A stretch of 64,000 nt of DNA. Origin: Opitutales bacterium (lineage in GTDB: Bacteria; Verrucomicrobiota; Verrucomicrobiia; Opitutales; JABSRG01). Of this stretch, positions 44,490-54,271 are shown in pieces. The first letter of the stretch is position 1. Each line of letters opens with the position of its first letter. Position numbers and translations under genes: made by a program. The stretch is from positions 1 to 64,000 of the forward strand of contig JABSRG010000004.1 of NCBI GenBank assembly GCA_013215165.1. Reading direction: 5' to 3'. The notes under the pieces were generated by a model. That model worked only from the letters and a program-made list of their open reading frames with translations. It made no database searches and was not told the origin of the DNA.

Positions 44490-44631
44490 GGCCATCACTC
44501 ATTCTCTTTTGCTATCGATTAGTCAGAATCAGCGGGAGGTTTTTTCGGTGTAATAGCGTTGCTCATACATTCTCCCTATTTTTGCACTCGCTTTTAAAGT
44601 TTATCCCTAGCCGTGTCGACGTTTGACGGGT

Positions 44632-46944
44632 ATGGATAACCTGCTGGACCCGCCTAGTCCTGAGGAGGAAAACGACCTCTTAAAGAATGAAACCGAGCTG
44701 AAGGATAACTTCTTCCGCCAGTTTCGCCGTCGGGTCTTGCTCATCGACGACACCGAAAGCGTGCTCAATGACTATGAACGCATCCTGCGCCCCGAGCCCG
44801 AGGATGACCTCCTCGGCGAAATGGAGGATTTTCTATTCGATGACGAAGATGAATCAGATGGTAAAACAGAGAAAGGTGAGGCCAACCAGGAATACGAATT
44901 TGAACTCGCTTTCGCCCCTCAGGGTGAAGACGGATATAATTTAGCCAAAGATGCCAGAGATAAAGGGGAGCCTTTCCAACTCGCCTTCGTAGACATGCGG
45001 ATGCCGCCCGGCTGGGACGGTTTGCAAACCATCCAGGCGATCATGCGTATCGACCCGGATATGCACTTTGTAATCAGCACCGCATACAGTGACTTCACGT
45101 GGGCGGAGACCATGGATAAAATTGGCCAAGCAGATTCTGACCGCGTGCTCATACTTAAAAAGCCTTTTGACACCTCTGAAGTCTGGCAGATGGCAGTCGC
45201 TTTGACTGAAAAATGGTTTTTAAAGCAGACCGCGAAAATCCGTGAAACGGAACTCGCGGAACTCGTTAAAGTCCGTACATCAGAACTCCTTAAGACCCAA
45301 GACAGCCTCGTAGAAGCGCGCAACCAAGCAATCGAAGCCAGCGAGGCGAAGAGCCGGTTCCTAGCAGGTATGAGTCATGAGATCCGCACGCCGCTTAACG
45401 CAGTAATCGGCCTCGCAGAAACACTTCAGTCTCTTGAACTCTCTGAAGAGGCTGTCGAGATGGTAACGACCCTGAATTCGTCCACCGATCATCTGCTTAA
45501 CATGATCAACGACATCCTCGAATTTTCAAAGATCGAGGCTGGCAAAATGGAATTGGAGAGCATTCGTTTCGATCTCCAGACCTGCATCAATGATGTGATT
45601 CAGCTGTTTGGTCGAAAAGCTCACGAAAAAGGTATCGGGCTCTGGTTTTCATATCCGTTTTGGGTTCCCACTCGTGTGGTAGGCGACCCGACACGCTTTA
45701 AGCAGATTTTGACCAACTTAGTCTCGAATGCTGTCAAATTCACCGACGAAGGCCAAGTATACGTCTCAGTAAATTTCTCAGAGGGTAAGGACAAAGAAAA
45801 ACTATTTACGATCACTGTAGACGATAGCGGCCCAGGTATATCGGAAGATTCGCAAAAGAATCTCTTCTCTGAGTATCGTCAGGCAGATAGCTCGACTGCA
45901 CGCCAATTTGGAGGAACTGGACTTGGACTACAAATTAGCCGGCGGCTCGCTACCCTAATGGGAGGCAATATCCAAGTTGAGAGTACCATCGGCAAAGGAA
46001 GCCAATTCCGCGTTACACTTCCCTTTTCTGAAGCAACCGATCCTGAAAATCAAAATATGCGGATCAATACTTCAGAGATGGAGACTCGCGATTTCCACGT
46101 TATCGATCTCCGTGGAGACTCAGTCCATCTGGTGGATTGTATGCGGAATTACGCGGGAGGCGTCTTTGTCTATTCGAGCGTTCAGGAATATGCAGAGAAG
46201 GCTGATGTCCATGAGCTCGACATCGCGGTAATCAACGTGGACGAACTCACGGAACAGGTGAAAGAGTTATGCGGAGAGATGGACCGAGAAAAACGATGCT
46301 CCATTGCTAAGATCATCATTTCACATACTTATCGAAATCCAACAGCGGACGAGGCACGACCTTTCAACATCAGAGGCCACATGACCATGCCCGTAGATGT
46401 TTATGAGTTTGTCTACGCCCTCACACTTATCTGCCGCGAACGTGAATTCCATGCCGACACACCGGTAATCACACGTCAACTCGTCCGTATGCGTCGCCAA
46501 ATCCCGTCCACGGATGAACGCTATGTCGTAGAAGAGCTCTCAGGCCACGTCCTTCTCGTCGAAGACAATGTCGTAAACCAACGTGTGACGAAAATGATCC
46601 TAAAGCGTATGGGCATTACAGCAGATGTCGCTGGAGATGGCGCCGAAGCCATCGAAATGTTACGCAGTGGAGAATACGATCTCGCCTTGATGGATTGTAA
46701 TATGCCCGTGATGGACGGATTCGACGCAACGCGAAAAATTCGAGAATACGATCTCAAGAACCGGCAAGGAAGGGCGATCCCTATAATAGCGATGACTGCG
46801 TGCGTAATAGATGAGGAAATTAAGAATTGCTACGATGCGGGGATGAATGACTACCTACCGAAACCAGCAAAGCCGTCAGCGATTTCTATCGCGCTGAAGC
46901 GTTGGCTCAATGAGCGATCAACTGAAGGAGGCGTACGTGGCTGA
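44632..46944 (+). CDS. hybrid sensor histidine kinase with N-terminal receiver of unusual type
   Basis: A 770-residue cytoplasmic protein without membrane segments. Domains: receiver 1 (about 30-195; acceptor Asp121 in AFVDMRMPPGWDG) with a long acidic insert after its first helix; a coiled coil; HisKA with His249 (GMSHEIRTPLNAVIG); HATPase_c (about 360-480: LTNLVSNAVKF, DDSGPGIS, GGTGLGLQI); a receiver-like domain that lacks the acceptor Asp (about 485-620); and a normal C-terminal receiver with Asp688 (ALMDCNMPVMDG). ATG at 44632 is used; a TTG lies three codons before. It overlaps the next kinase gene by 35 bases. Confidence 0.88.
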   Translation: MDNLLDPPSPEEENDLLKNETELKDNFFRQFRRRVLLIDDTESVLNDYERILRPEPEDDLLGEMEDFLFDDEDESDGKTEKGEANQEYEFELAFAPQGEDGYNLAKDARDKGEPFQLAFVDMRMPPGWDGLQTIQAIMRIDPDMHFVISTAYSDFTWAETMDKIGQADSDRVLILKKPFDTSEVWQMAVALTEKWFLKQTAKIRETELAELVKVRTSELLKTQDSLVEARNQAIEASEAKSRFLAGMSHEIRTPLNAVIGLAETLQSLELSEEAVEMVTTLNSSTDHLLNMINDILEFSKIEAGKMELESIRFDLQTCINDVIQLFGRKAHEKGIGLWFSYPFWVPTRVVGDPTRFKQILTNLVSNAVKFTDEGQVYVSVNFSEGKDKEKLFTITVDDSGPGISEDSQKNLFSEYRQADSSTARQFGGTGLGLQISRRLATLMGGNIQVESTIGKGSQFRVTLPFSEATDPENQNMRINTSEMETRDFHVIDLRGDSVHLVDCMRNYAGGVFVYSSVQEYAEKADVHELDIAVINVDELTEQVKELCGEMDREKRCSIAKIIISHTYRNPTADEARPFNIRGHMTMPVDVYEFVYALTLICREREFHADTPVITRQLVRMRRQIPSTDERYVVEELSGHVLLVEDNVVNQRVTKMILKRMGITADVAGDGAEAIEMLRSGEYDLALMDCNMPVMDGFDATRKIREYDLKNRQGRAIPIIAMTACVIDEEIKNCYDAGMNDYLPKPAKPSAISIALKRWLNERSTEGGVRG

Positions 46945-47929
46945 GGCTTCTCCTAGCCCACCTGGCATAAAGCTTTCCACCCGTGAGCTTCCAGAGGTCA
47001 CGCGAATAGTGACTCGAGGTAGCAAAGACGGCGTAGAACATACCGCCGAAGAGGCTATCCGAGATCTGATGGAAGAAATGGCCGTTCTTGCAGAAAAGGC
47101 CAACACGACAGAGATGATCAGTGGCATCATCCACAATTTAGGCAATGTCCTCAACAGCCTAAATATATCCATCCTCATGCTCGAAGATCGTCTCTCAAAT
47201 TCTAAAGTTAGCGGCCTTGAGCGCCTTTGTCTGATGATTCAAGAGCATGCTAGCGAAAGCAAATTTCTTAGCGAGCATCCGAAAGGAAAGCATATACCCG
47301 ATTATCTAGATAAATTGACTCAAGTGCTGAAAGAGGACATCGAGAAATCTCACACTGAAGTGATGGAACTTCAACAATACGTTTCTCACATGAAAGAGCT
47401 GACACGTGTGCAGCAAAATCTAGCGAAAAAGAGCAACACACATAGATCAATTGAACCAGTTGAAATGGAGTCGGTCGTCGAAGAGGCCATCCTGTTACAT
47501 CAGCATTCTTTTAATCGTCACAGCATTGAACTCGTAACGCACTTTGAACCTGGCATCATCGCCGAGACCGATAAGCACAAGCTCATTCAAGTCGTCGTGA
47601 ACTTTATCTCAAATGCCAAGGAGGCCTGCTCCAGAAAAACGCAGCCCACCCGGCGAGTCATCCTGCGGACCTGGCAAACTCCCGATAACATGGCCTGCAT
47701 TGAGGTTGAAGACTCCGGGACTGGCATCAGCCCAGAGCAGTTCGAAATGCTATTTCGACACGGCTTCACAACCAAAAAATCAGGACACGGCTTCGGCTTA
47801 CACAGCTGCCGCAAAATCTCTGAAGAATTGGGAGGATATATCGAGGCATTCAGCGAAGGAATCGGCTATGGGGCCCGATTTAGCGTGTTCATACCCTGCA
47901 CCCCAACAGTCCACACGTCCCATGATTGA
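46910..47929 (+). CDS. histidine kinase with variant H-box
   Basis: A 339-residue soluble kinase. His75 sits in MISGIIHNLGNVLNSLNISI, a variant dimerisation motif (His-Asn-Leu-Gly-Asn) found in kinases that accompany receiver-kinases of this type. A long helical segment follows (about 100-180), then HATPase_c with VVNFISNAKEACSRK, VEDSGTGISPEQF and GHGFGLHSCRKISEELGG. It has no sensor domain of its own. It overlaps the hybrid kinase by 35 bases and the response regulator by eight (ATGATTGA), so the three are one unit. Confidence 0.85.
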   Translation: MSDQLKEAYVAEASPSPPGIKLSTRELPEVTRIVTRGSKDGVEHTAEEAIRDLMEEMAVLAEKANTTEMISGIIHNLGNVLNSLNISILMLEDRLSNSKVSGLERLCLMIQEHASESKFLSEHPKGKHIPDYLDKLTQVLKEDIEKSHTEVMELQQYVSHMKELTRVQQNLAKKSNTHRSIEPVEMESVVEEAILLHQHSFNRHSIELVTHFEPGIIAETDKHKLIQVVVNFISNAKEACSRKTQPTRRVILRTWQTPDNMACIEVEDSGTGISPEQFEMLFRHGFTTKKSGHGFGLHSCRKISEELGGYIEAFSEGIGYGARFSVFIPCTPTVHTSHD

Positions 47930-48788
47930 TATGCCTGAGGAAACCAGAAATGATACCATGAACCGCCATGTCCTCATCATCGATGACAATCCGAGTATCC
48001 ATGAAGACTTTAAGCGTATACTCGATCAAGAGCAGGACGAAGCTGGTGAAGCGCTTGATGCCGCAGCAGCATTACTTTTCGAAGAAGATGAGGGTACGAA
48101 TGGAACTGATGAAGTAGTCACAGAAGAGAGTTTTGAACTAAAGCACGCAATGGGCGGTAAAGAGGGCCTTGCTCTAGTCGAAAAGCACTTGGAAACCGCC
48201 AACCCAATATCCGTTGCCTTCGTAGACATGAGGATGCCGCCAGGCTGGAATGGTTTAGAAACCATTGAGCGGCTATGGGCATCTGATCCACGTCTTCAAA
48301 TTGTCATCTGTTCGGCTTACTCCGATGTCAGCTGGGATACTATTCGCCGTCAGTTTGGCCAGCGCGATAACCTCTTGATCCTCCGAAAACCTTTTGAGCC
48401 GGAGGAAGTGCAACAAATCGCAAGTTCGCTAACACAGAAATGGGATCTCGAAACGAACGGAAAAACAATCTACACCGTCGCACCCGAATACCCATTGCGC
48501 CTAGTCGAAGTGAAGCCCAAAAAAGTGACTGCTAAAGCACTGATTTGTGACGGGTATGTCTCACTCCCCAATGGCGAAAACCGCAAGGTCTTCCGCAAGG
48601 ATTCGTCAGATGCCCCAACGACCCCGACCCGTGCATTGACTCAATTTGTTGAATCGCAAGAAAATGTCGTCGAGGAGCTCTCGGAAAAACTTGCCATGGA
48701 GTCTGGCAAACTCGATCAAGCACGGACGCTGCTCGCGTCGATGCAGCGCGATGAAGTAAGCTCCTTGGAAGATCTAGCAAATCCCTGA
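47922..48788 (+). CDS. response regulator with acidic-insert receiver and coiled-coil output
   Basis: A 288-residue protein. The receiver (about 17-170) has acceptor Asp102 in VAFVDMRMPPGWNGLETI, the conserved Lys in LLILRKPFEPEE, and an acidic insert of about 30 residues after the first helix, just as in the hybrid kinase at 44632. The rest (170-288) has no DNA-binding domain and ends in a coiled coil (EELSEKLAMESGKLDQARTL). It probably signals by protein contact. ATG at 47922 overlaps the kinase stop; the frame is open upstream without need. Confidence 0.83.
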   Translation: MIDMPEETRNDTMNRHVLIIDDNPSIHEDFKRILDQEQDEAGEALDAAAALLFEEDEGTNGTDEVVTEESFELKHAMGGKEGLALVEKHLETANPISVAFVDMRMPPGWNGLETIERLWASDPRLQIVICSAYSDVSWDTIRRQFGQRDNLLILRKPFEPEEVQQIASSLTQKWDLETNGKTIYTVAPEYPLRLVEVKPKKVTAKALICDGYVSLPNGENRKVFRKDSSDAPTTPTRALTQFVESQENVVEELSEKLAMESGKLDQARTLLASMQRDEVSSLEDLANP

Positions 48789-48797
48789 CCTAGGGAT

Positions 48798-49472
48798 TCA
48801 GTACACTTCGCTAGTCGACTCGCCATTACAGAGAGCCGCGCATGAACTATAGCCTACTCCCAGACGAGTTACGCCCATGTCGATGTACGCTTGAGCCTGC
48901 TCCGCAGTGCGAATGCCCCCGGACGCTTTTACCTGTATGCGGCCGTCAGCGGCCATAAGCATAGCCGAAATCGCTTCAACCGTTGCCCCACCCCCAGCGA
49001 ATCCTGTTGAGGTCTTTACCCAATCCGCACCGGCAGTAATGCTAACCTCGGTCGCTCGTATAATTTCAGCTTCCTGGAGAAAAAACGTCTCGAAAATTAC
49101 TTTAAGAGGGACACCCGCATCCCGGGTTACCGACGAGACCGCCTCGATGTCCTCGGCAACACCACCCCAATCTCCCGATCTCACCAGGCCAAAATTGACG
49201 ACCATGTCGATCTCAGCGACCCCCAAGTCAATGTAACGCGCGGCTTCATCAGCCTTACTCGCACTCAGGGTCGCTCCATGCGGAAAGGCGAGTACGACAC
49301 ATACATCCGTTTCGCTTCCAGCGCATAGGTCCTTAGCCAGGGCGATATCCCAAGGACGCACGCAGGCAGTCCGGGCCGTGTGATCGACGCAGGTTTGTAT
49401 CGCAACGCGCGCGTCGTCACGCGTCATTTCCGGCTTCAATACCGCAGCATCCAGATAGCGAGAAAGATTCAT
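48798..49472 (-). CDS. deoC: deoxyribose-phosphate aldolase
   Basis: A 224-residue class I aldolase that splits 2-deoxyribose 5-phosphate into acetaldehyde and glyceraldehyde 3-phosphate in deoxynucleoside breakdown. GAAEIDMVVNFG-type block (LGVAEIDMVVNFGLVRSGDW), VPLKVIFETFFL and the Schiff-base Lys in GADWVKTSTGFAGGGAT are present, followed by IQVKASGGIRTAEQA. ATG at 49472 is chosen by the family start (Asn-Leu-Ser-Arg-Tyr-Leu-Asp). It lies 13 bases after ilvE on the same strand. Confidence 0.93.
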   Translation of the reverse strand: MNLSRYLDAAVLKPEMTRDDARVAIQTCVDHTARTACVRPWDIALAKDLCAGSETDVCVVLAFPHGATLSASKADEAARYIDLGVAEIDMVVNFGLVRSGDWGGVAEDIEAVSSVTRDAGVPLKVIFETFFLQEAEIIRATEVSITAGADWVKTSTGFAGGGATVEAISAMLMAADGRIQVKASGGIRTAEQAQAYIDMGVTRLGVGYSSCAALCNGESTSEVY

Positions 49473-49485
49473 AGGGTCTGGACGT

Positions 49486-50352
49486 TTAAATCCTAGTGCC
49501 GCGACTGCTGACGAGTGAGCGAAACTTCTCGAGGAACTGCTTAGTGAGTTCACCGGGTTTGGCATCTCCAATAGGCCGACCATCAATACCAGTGACCGGT
49601 ACGATCTCAGCCGCAGTGCCCGTGAGGAAGCATTCATCGGCACACCACATGTCGTATCGCGTGAGATTACCTTCAACTACCTCAACTCCGAGTTCGCCAG
49701 CAATGCCCATAACAAAATCACGCGTAATACCCTTGAGCGCCCCTGCGCTAGTTTCAGGAGTATAGAGTTTACCTTTATGTACGATGAAAATGTTGTCCCC
49801 CGTGCACTCGGCGACATAGCCCTGGTCATTCATCATTATGGCCTCGTGATAACCAAGCTGCTGACATTCGATCTTGGCTAAGATATTGTTGAGATAATTG
49901 AGCGACTTTACCATGGGAGGCAAAGCTGCCGGGTTTATCCGGCGTGAAGGAACAGTGATGATCTCCAGCCCTTTCTCATAAAATTCTACTGGGTAGAGCT
50001 GTATCTTATCTGCGATGATGATGAGCTGTGGCTCGACGCAGTTGTGAATCGATAATCCCAAGGTTCCCACACCCCGTGTTGCAACAAGGCGTATATAGCC
50101 GTCTTTCAGATCGTTAGCACGGCAAGTCTCACAGATTGCCTCAGCAATCTCCGCCCTGCTCCAGGGCATCTTGAGCAAGATGGCCTTGGCCGAATATTCA
50201 AAGCGCTCCAAGTGCTCATCTAGCAGAAACACACAGCCGTCATAGAGACGGATCCCTTCAAAGATCCCGTCACCATACAAAAGACCATGGTCAAAGACCG
50301 AGACCTTGGCGTCCTTCTCATCGACGAGCTGATTGTTTAAGTAGATTTTCAT
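49486..50352 (-). CDS. ilvE: branched-chain amino acid aminotransferase
   Basis: A 288-residue class IV PLP enzyme catalysing the last step of valine, leucine and isoleucine synthesis. VSVFDHGLLYGDGIFEGIRL is the class signature; PPMVKSLNYLNNILAK carries the Schiff-base lysine, and VAECTGDNIFIVHKGKLYTP plus FLTGTAAEIVPVTGIDGR bind PLP and substrate. D-amino-acid transaminase and ADC lyase share this fold; the EGIR and overall form favour IlvE. Other ilv genes are 40 kb away in the window. Confidence 0.88.
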   Translation of the reverse strand: MKIYLNNQLVDEKDAKVSVFDHGLLYGDGIFEGIRLYDGCVFLLDEHLERFEYSAKAILLKMPWSRAEIAEAICETCRANDLKDGYIRLVATRGVGTLGLSIHNCVEPQLIIIADKIQLYPVEFYEKGLEIITVPSRRINPAALPPMVKSLNYLNNILAKIECQQLGYHEAIMMNDQGYVAECTGDNIFIVHKGKLYTPETSAGALKGITRDFVMGIAGELGVEVVEGNLTRYDMWCADECFLTGTAAEIVPVTGIDGRPIGDAKPGELTKQFLEKFRSLVSSRGTRI

Positions 50353-50398
50353 GACTAAAACCTACCGATAAACCAAGCCGGAGCCAATCGATCAACTT

Positions 50399-52393
50399 CT
50401 AAAGAATATACGGCTCCTGTAAGAGCTCATCCTTCTCACGAAGGCCTTTGCGCAATTTAGTTATTCGCGAGTTGAGTAATCCACGCTGGTTTTGGAGATC
50501 AGCATAGCGAAGATGTAGCATTCGATTCTTTTGCTGGTTCTCTGCTGTCTCAAAAGGGTTCGAGGTCGTTGTATTGTGCGCTAACGCTATCGCTTTGCGC
50601 TGCGCCTGGGAATATGGCATAAATAAGCCGTATATCATAAGTGCCAAAGCCACTGCGGACATCGGTATGGTATGACTGCCCTGAAACAAAATACTAAAAT
50701 ACATAGTGAGAATGCCAATGATCTCGATGATGATCGCCGACATCAGACGATTTCCACTGGGTCGGACATCACTGAGGCGTACCCGATTCGCTCTTATGGC
50801 CCGCCAACGCTCGGCACTTTTTTTGATGCCATCTATCTGATCTGCGATTTTCGAAAGATCCTGATGGGCACGTTCAAGTTTCTTTTTCTCGAGCTCAATC
50901 GAGTTTTGCAGGCTAGTAATCTCATCTTGAACCGCCTCCTCTTTCCTCTCCCACACCGCACGTGCACGGTCTGTAATAGCTTTGTCGATTGTGAAACTCG
51001 TTAACTTTTTATATTTCTCGATGTCTTTTGCAACGGAAGCACACACATGCATATTGTGCTTAGAAGAAACGATAAAATCCCTACCGCGTTCGACTACTGA
51101 TTGGATTTTTCGATAATCATCGGGGAACACCTCTTTAATTAAGTCTAAGCTAAAATATCGAAATACGCTCAAATAAGATAACCATCGCCGCATATCAGCA
51201 CTGGGGATTCGCTGACAGATGGCTTTAAATTGCTGGCATTTTGAAGCATACTCTGCGTAATTTTCAGGATGCTCACGCTGGCAGTATTCACGTAAAATAT
51301 TGGCATAATATTCCCCGAGGTGATAACCGCCCCGACTCGCGGTTTCGTCAATAAATTGGCCGTGCTTGAGAACAAAGGGTGCAATTTTTTGCGCCTCTTC
51401 TTCGCGATGAAAGATGGACATCGACTCCTCACTAATAAAGGGCAGACAAGCGGCCTGAAGCATCCATAATTTTTGCTCCTCGTCCTTTCCACGAAACACT
51501 TTCGCAACCACCGAACTGATCTCGGCTTCGTGTTTCTGTACCACCATAGCCTGGATTTCCTTGGCGACCTCTCCCGGCAAGCCTCGAGTCTTATTGAATA
51601 TGAGTGTATCCTTTTCCGGAGAGATACCACGGCGCTCCAGCATGCTCTGGATCTCTCCCATTGAGAAAGGCTCCAGATTGAAGGTTATGGGTCGCTCCCC
51701 GATAGGAGTGCGCACTGTCTTCAGGAAATCATCATCCGATAGTGTGATAATTAGACGAATGTCTTTTTTCTGAGACTCATAAAAGACCAGAGGCAAGAAT
51801 TCCTTCATCAACCAGCGAAGGTATTCTGAATCAGCCTTATCAACATCCTCTAATACGAGCGTAATGCGCGGATTTTGGATAAAATTGCCATCTGCATCCG
51901 TGAGATTGTTGAAAAGAAAATAGTCCTCAAGGAGCTGCACCCAAATGCGTGTTTTCTCTGATGTTCGCGCCACCCGAGCAGAAAAATCCACATCGAGTGC
52001 AGTTGCGGCACCGGATGAATCGGTCTCTGCATGAGAACTATCGCCGCCAGACTCATCCTCTGATGACAACGCAACGCGCCCTGCTTCCCGAGCAAACGTA
52101 CTCATGATGCGCGTGTGCTCGCTACGGTTTGCAATCATGCCCTTTGTGAGGGCTTCGCGTGCTTTAGACCCACTATTGATCGAATCAGTCGTAGGGACCC
52201 GCAACCACAAGTGTGGTTGATGCCCTGAAGTAACAAGCTTCCAGATATGATCGATGAGGGCTGTCTTGCCTACCTGAGCTGGTCCACTTATGATGAGAAA
52301 ACGATTCGCATCCACAGCGTGGCCAGGCTTGCCCAGTTCCAGCTGCAAGTCCTCTACAATGCGCATCCGACCTATAAAAAGCGACTCCTCCAT
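50399..52393 (-). CDS. membrane-anchored P-loop NTPase of unknown function
   Basis: A 664-residue AAA/STAND-like ATPase. Walker A is SGPAQVGKTALIDHIW (about residues 36-51); Walker B is RITLVLEDVDKAD; a sensor-like LRLIITLSDDDFL type segment follows. An acidic serine-rich insert (about 110-135) precedes Walker B. After a helical middle, residues 490-540 form a coiled coil, and 560-605 form two membrane segments (SAIIIEIIGILTMYFSILF and a second), with a short cytoplasmic coiled tail. No family was recognised; KAP-type and apoptotic-type NTPases are comparable in layout. It stands alone. Confidence 0.7.
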   Translation of the reverse strand: MEESLFIGRMRIVEDLQLELGKPGHAVDANRFLIISGPAQVGKTALIDHIWKLVTSGHQPHLWLRVPTTDSINSGSKAREALTKGMIANRSEHTRIMSTFAREAGRVALSSEDESGGDSSHAETDSSGAATALDVDFSARVARTSEKTRIWVQLLEDYFLFNNLTDADGNFIQNPRITLVLEDVDKADSEYLRWLMKEFLPLVFYESQKKDIRLIITLSDDDFLKTVRTPIGERPITFNLEPFSMGEIQSMLERRGISPEKDTLIFNKTRGLPGEVAKEIQAMVVQKHEAEISSVVAKVFRGKDEEQKLWMLQAACLPFISEESMSIFHREEEAQKIAPFVLKHGQFIDETASRGGYHLGEYYANILREYCQREHPENYAEYASKCQQFKAICQRIPSADMRRWLSYLSVFRYFSLDLIKEVFPDDYRKIQSVVERGRDFIVSSKHNMHVCASVAKDIEKYKKLTSFTIDKAITDRARAVWERKEEAVQDEITSLQNSIELEKKKLERAHQDLSKIADQIDGIKKSAERWRAIRANRVRLSDVRPSGNRLMSAIIIEIIGILTMYFSILFQGSHTIPMSAVALALMIYGLFMPYSQAQRKAIALAHNTTTSNPFETAENQQKNRMLHLRYADLQNQRGLLNSRITKLRKGLREKDELLQEPYIL

Positions 52394-52526
52394 GAGTAGC
52401 TTTAAAAGTCGTCAATTGCTAAGACGTATTGAGAAACTCTGTTTCGCTTCTACCCGCCAACAACCTCACCTAGATCTGGCCAATAGCTTACAGGTAGTTC
52501 GACTCGGCAAAATGGCCCGAAAGTGG

Positions 52527-52597
52527 TGCGGGTAGACGGAATCGAACCGACATCATCTGCTTGGAAGGCAGAGGTTTTACCACTAAACTATACCCGC
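52527..52597 (-). tRNA. tRNA-Gly (UCC anticodon)
   Basis: Minus strand: acceptor GCGGGTA / TACCCGC, anticodon stem TCTGC/GCAGA with loop CTTCCAA (anticodon TCC), T-loop GGTTCGATTCC. The 3' CCA is encoded (52526-52524). Confidence 0.96.
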
Positions 52598-52851
52598 ATT
52601 GAAGAAGAGTATGAAAAGCGTCACGCAATTCGGTCGTCAACGGTTTTTCTGCCTGTCGAAATGCGAACGGGTCTAATTGAGGGGACGGGGAATACTTCGG
52701 GCTGTCGTTTGGACTGGATCTATAACAAGCGCCGAGAAAGAGGGGAGCTATTGCTTCACGTGAACTTTGAGCCATCTCACGGCAATCGCCATCGTGGTCA
52801 CGCTATAGGACGTCTGTGCAACCAGCCCTTGTGGTCAAACTAGCTGAAAAC
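52598..52851. other. intergenic region, no gene seen
   Basis: About 250 bases between tRNA-Gly and the UDP-xylose synthase gene, likely holding the tRNA promoter. No ORF of protein-like composition. A loose parS-like palindrome occurs at 52752-52767 (see rejected items). Confidence 0.45.
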
Positions 52852-53796
52852 TTAATCGATTCCCAATTCCTTCCGGAAATAAGAAATCGTAGGTGCTAAC
52901 CCCTTCTCAAGCGAAATTTCCGGTTCCCACCCCAAGCAATCCCGGGCACGCTTGATATCTGGTTGACGCTGCTGCGGGTCATCTTTGGGAAGATCTTTAT
53001 GAATCAACTTCGATGATGACCCCGTCTGCTCTAGAATCTGTTCAGCTAGCTCGATCATAGTAAACTCACCCGGATTGCCGATATTCACAGGCTCATTGAC
53101 CCCATCGACCTTCATGAGCTGCATCATGCCGGCGATAAGGTCATCCACATAACAAAATGATCGAGTCTGACGCCCATCTCCGAAAATAGTAATATCTTCT
53201 CCTTTCAGAGCTTGAACTATAAAATTAGACACCACACGGCCATCATTAGGGTGCATCCGCGGACCATAGGTGTTGAAGATGCGCATGATCCGGATATCGA
53301 CACCGTTCTGATTATGGTAGTCATTGAATAGCGTTTCGGCACAGCGTTTGCCCTCATCGTAGCATGATCGTGGACCCACAGTGTTCACATTTCCCCAATA
53401 GCTTTCCGGCTGAGGATGGATATTAGGGTCCCCATAAATTTCCGAAGTCGAGGCCAGGAGGATGCGAGCGTTCAAACGCTTGGCCAGACCCAGTGAATTA
53501 ATCGCTCCCATCACCGACGTCTTGATGGTCTTGATCGGATTGTATTGGTAATGAACCGGAGATGCAGGACAGGCGAGATTGTAGATAGCATCGACCTCAA
53601 ATTTGAAGGGATCGACCACATCATGACGCACGAGCTCAAAACGGACATCATTGAGCAGATGCTCGATGTTCTTCTTACGGCCAGTGAAAAGATTATCCAA
53701 GCAGATGACCTCGTAGTCCTCCTCAATCAGACGGTCGCACAAATGGCTTCCAAGGAAGCCGGCTCCACCCATAACCAATACACGTTGCCTATCCAT
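52852..53796 (-). CDS. UDP-glucuronate decarboxylase (UDP-xylose synthase)
   Basis: A 314-residue extended short-chain dehydrogenase. [20 protein letters not shown] binds [23 protein letters not shown] and STSEIYGDP (catalytic Ser/Glu region) are specific to the UXS group, and [13 protein letters not shown] carries the catalytic Tyr-x3-Lys. It converts UDP-glucuronate to UDP-xylose for polysaccharide or LPS synthesis. No polysaccharide genes adjoin it. Confidence 0.93.
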   Translation of the reverse strand: MDRQRVLVMGGAGFLGSHLCDRLIEEDYEVICLDNLFTGRKKNIEHLLNDVRFELVRHDVVDPFKFEVDAIYNLACPASPVHYQYNPIKTIKTSVMGAINSLGLAKRLNARILLASTSEIYGDPNIHPQPESYWGNVNTVGPRSCYDEGKRCAETLFNDYHNQNGVDIRIMRIFNTYGPRMHPNDGRVVSNFIVQALKGEDITIFGDGRQTRSFCYVDDLIAGMMQLMKVDGVNEPVNIGNPGEFTMIELAEQILEQTGSSSKLIHKDLPKDDPQQRQPDIKRARDCLGWEPEISLEKGLAPTISYFRKELGID

Positions 53797-53905
53797 TGCC
53801 TCAGATCATTTGGGCTCGGCCAAACATCTCAAATATCAAATCACTAAAATTTCAGGACCTGCACTCAGAACACTCCGCATACATTCAATCGCTTGCAGAA
53901 GGTAG

Positions 53906-53932
53906 TCGAAATGGTGGGAGCTGCGGGAGTCG
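53906..53932 (-). repeat. duplicated 3' end of tRNA-Val(GAC)
   Basis: 27 bases with one mismatch to 54061-54087, covering the 3' acceptor strand, CCA and part of the T-arm of tRNA-Val (GAC) plus a few flanking bases. It lies 155 bases downstream of the tRNA 3' end in tRNA orientation. The rest of the tRNA is missing, so it is a partial duplicate, like attachment-site debris or a tRNA-associated repeat. Confidence 0.75.
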
Positions 53933-54069
53933 TTCCGAGCCCAGACTATCAGGGCGACAAGACCGGGCTTGGGCAAAGCTCAAGAACCGGACCACCCAGG
54001 GGAGACTCCTCGCGGTGTAGGTTCCCCAGCATAAAAAAATACAGGTTTACAACATCCGTGTCGGAATGG

Positions 54070-54143
<74 letters not shown>

Positions 54144-54271
54144 GCAATTGGGGAAAGAAGAAAAATCGATTTTGGAATCAGAATGGTCAAGGTTTTTGTC
54201 CCACATTGTACAAATTCAAGCTTGCAGTCAGAGATCCACAATTCTTTGTTTCAACTTTTATTCAGGCTTAC

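Noticed and set aside
52752-52767. parS-like palindrome (TGCTTCACGTGAACTT)
   Set aside because: Matches the usual parS consensus in only about 12 of 16 positions and is a single, distant site from parB; likely chance.
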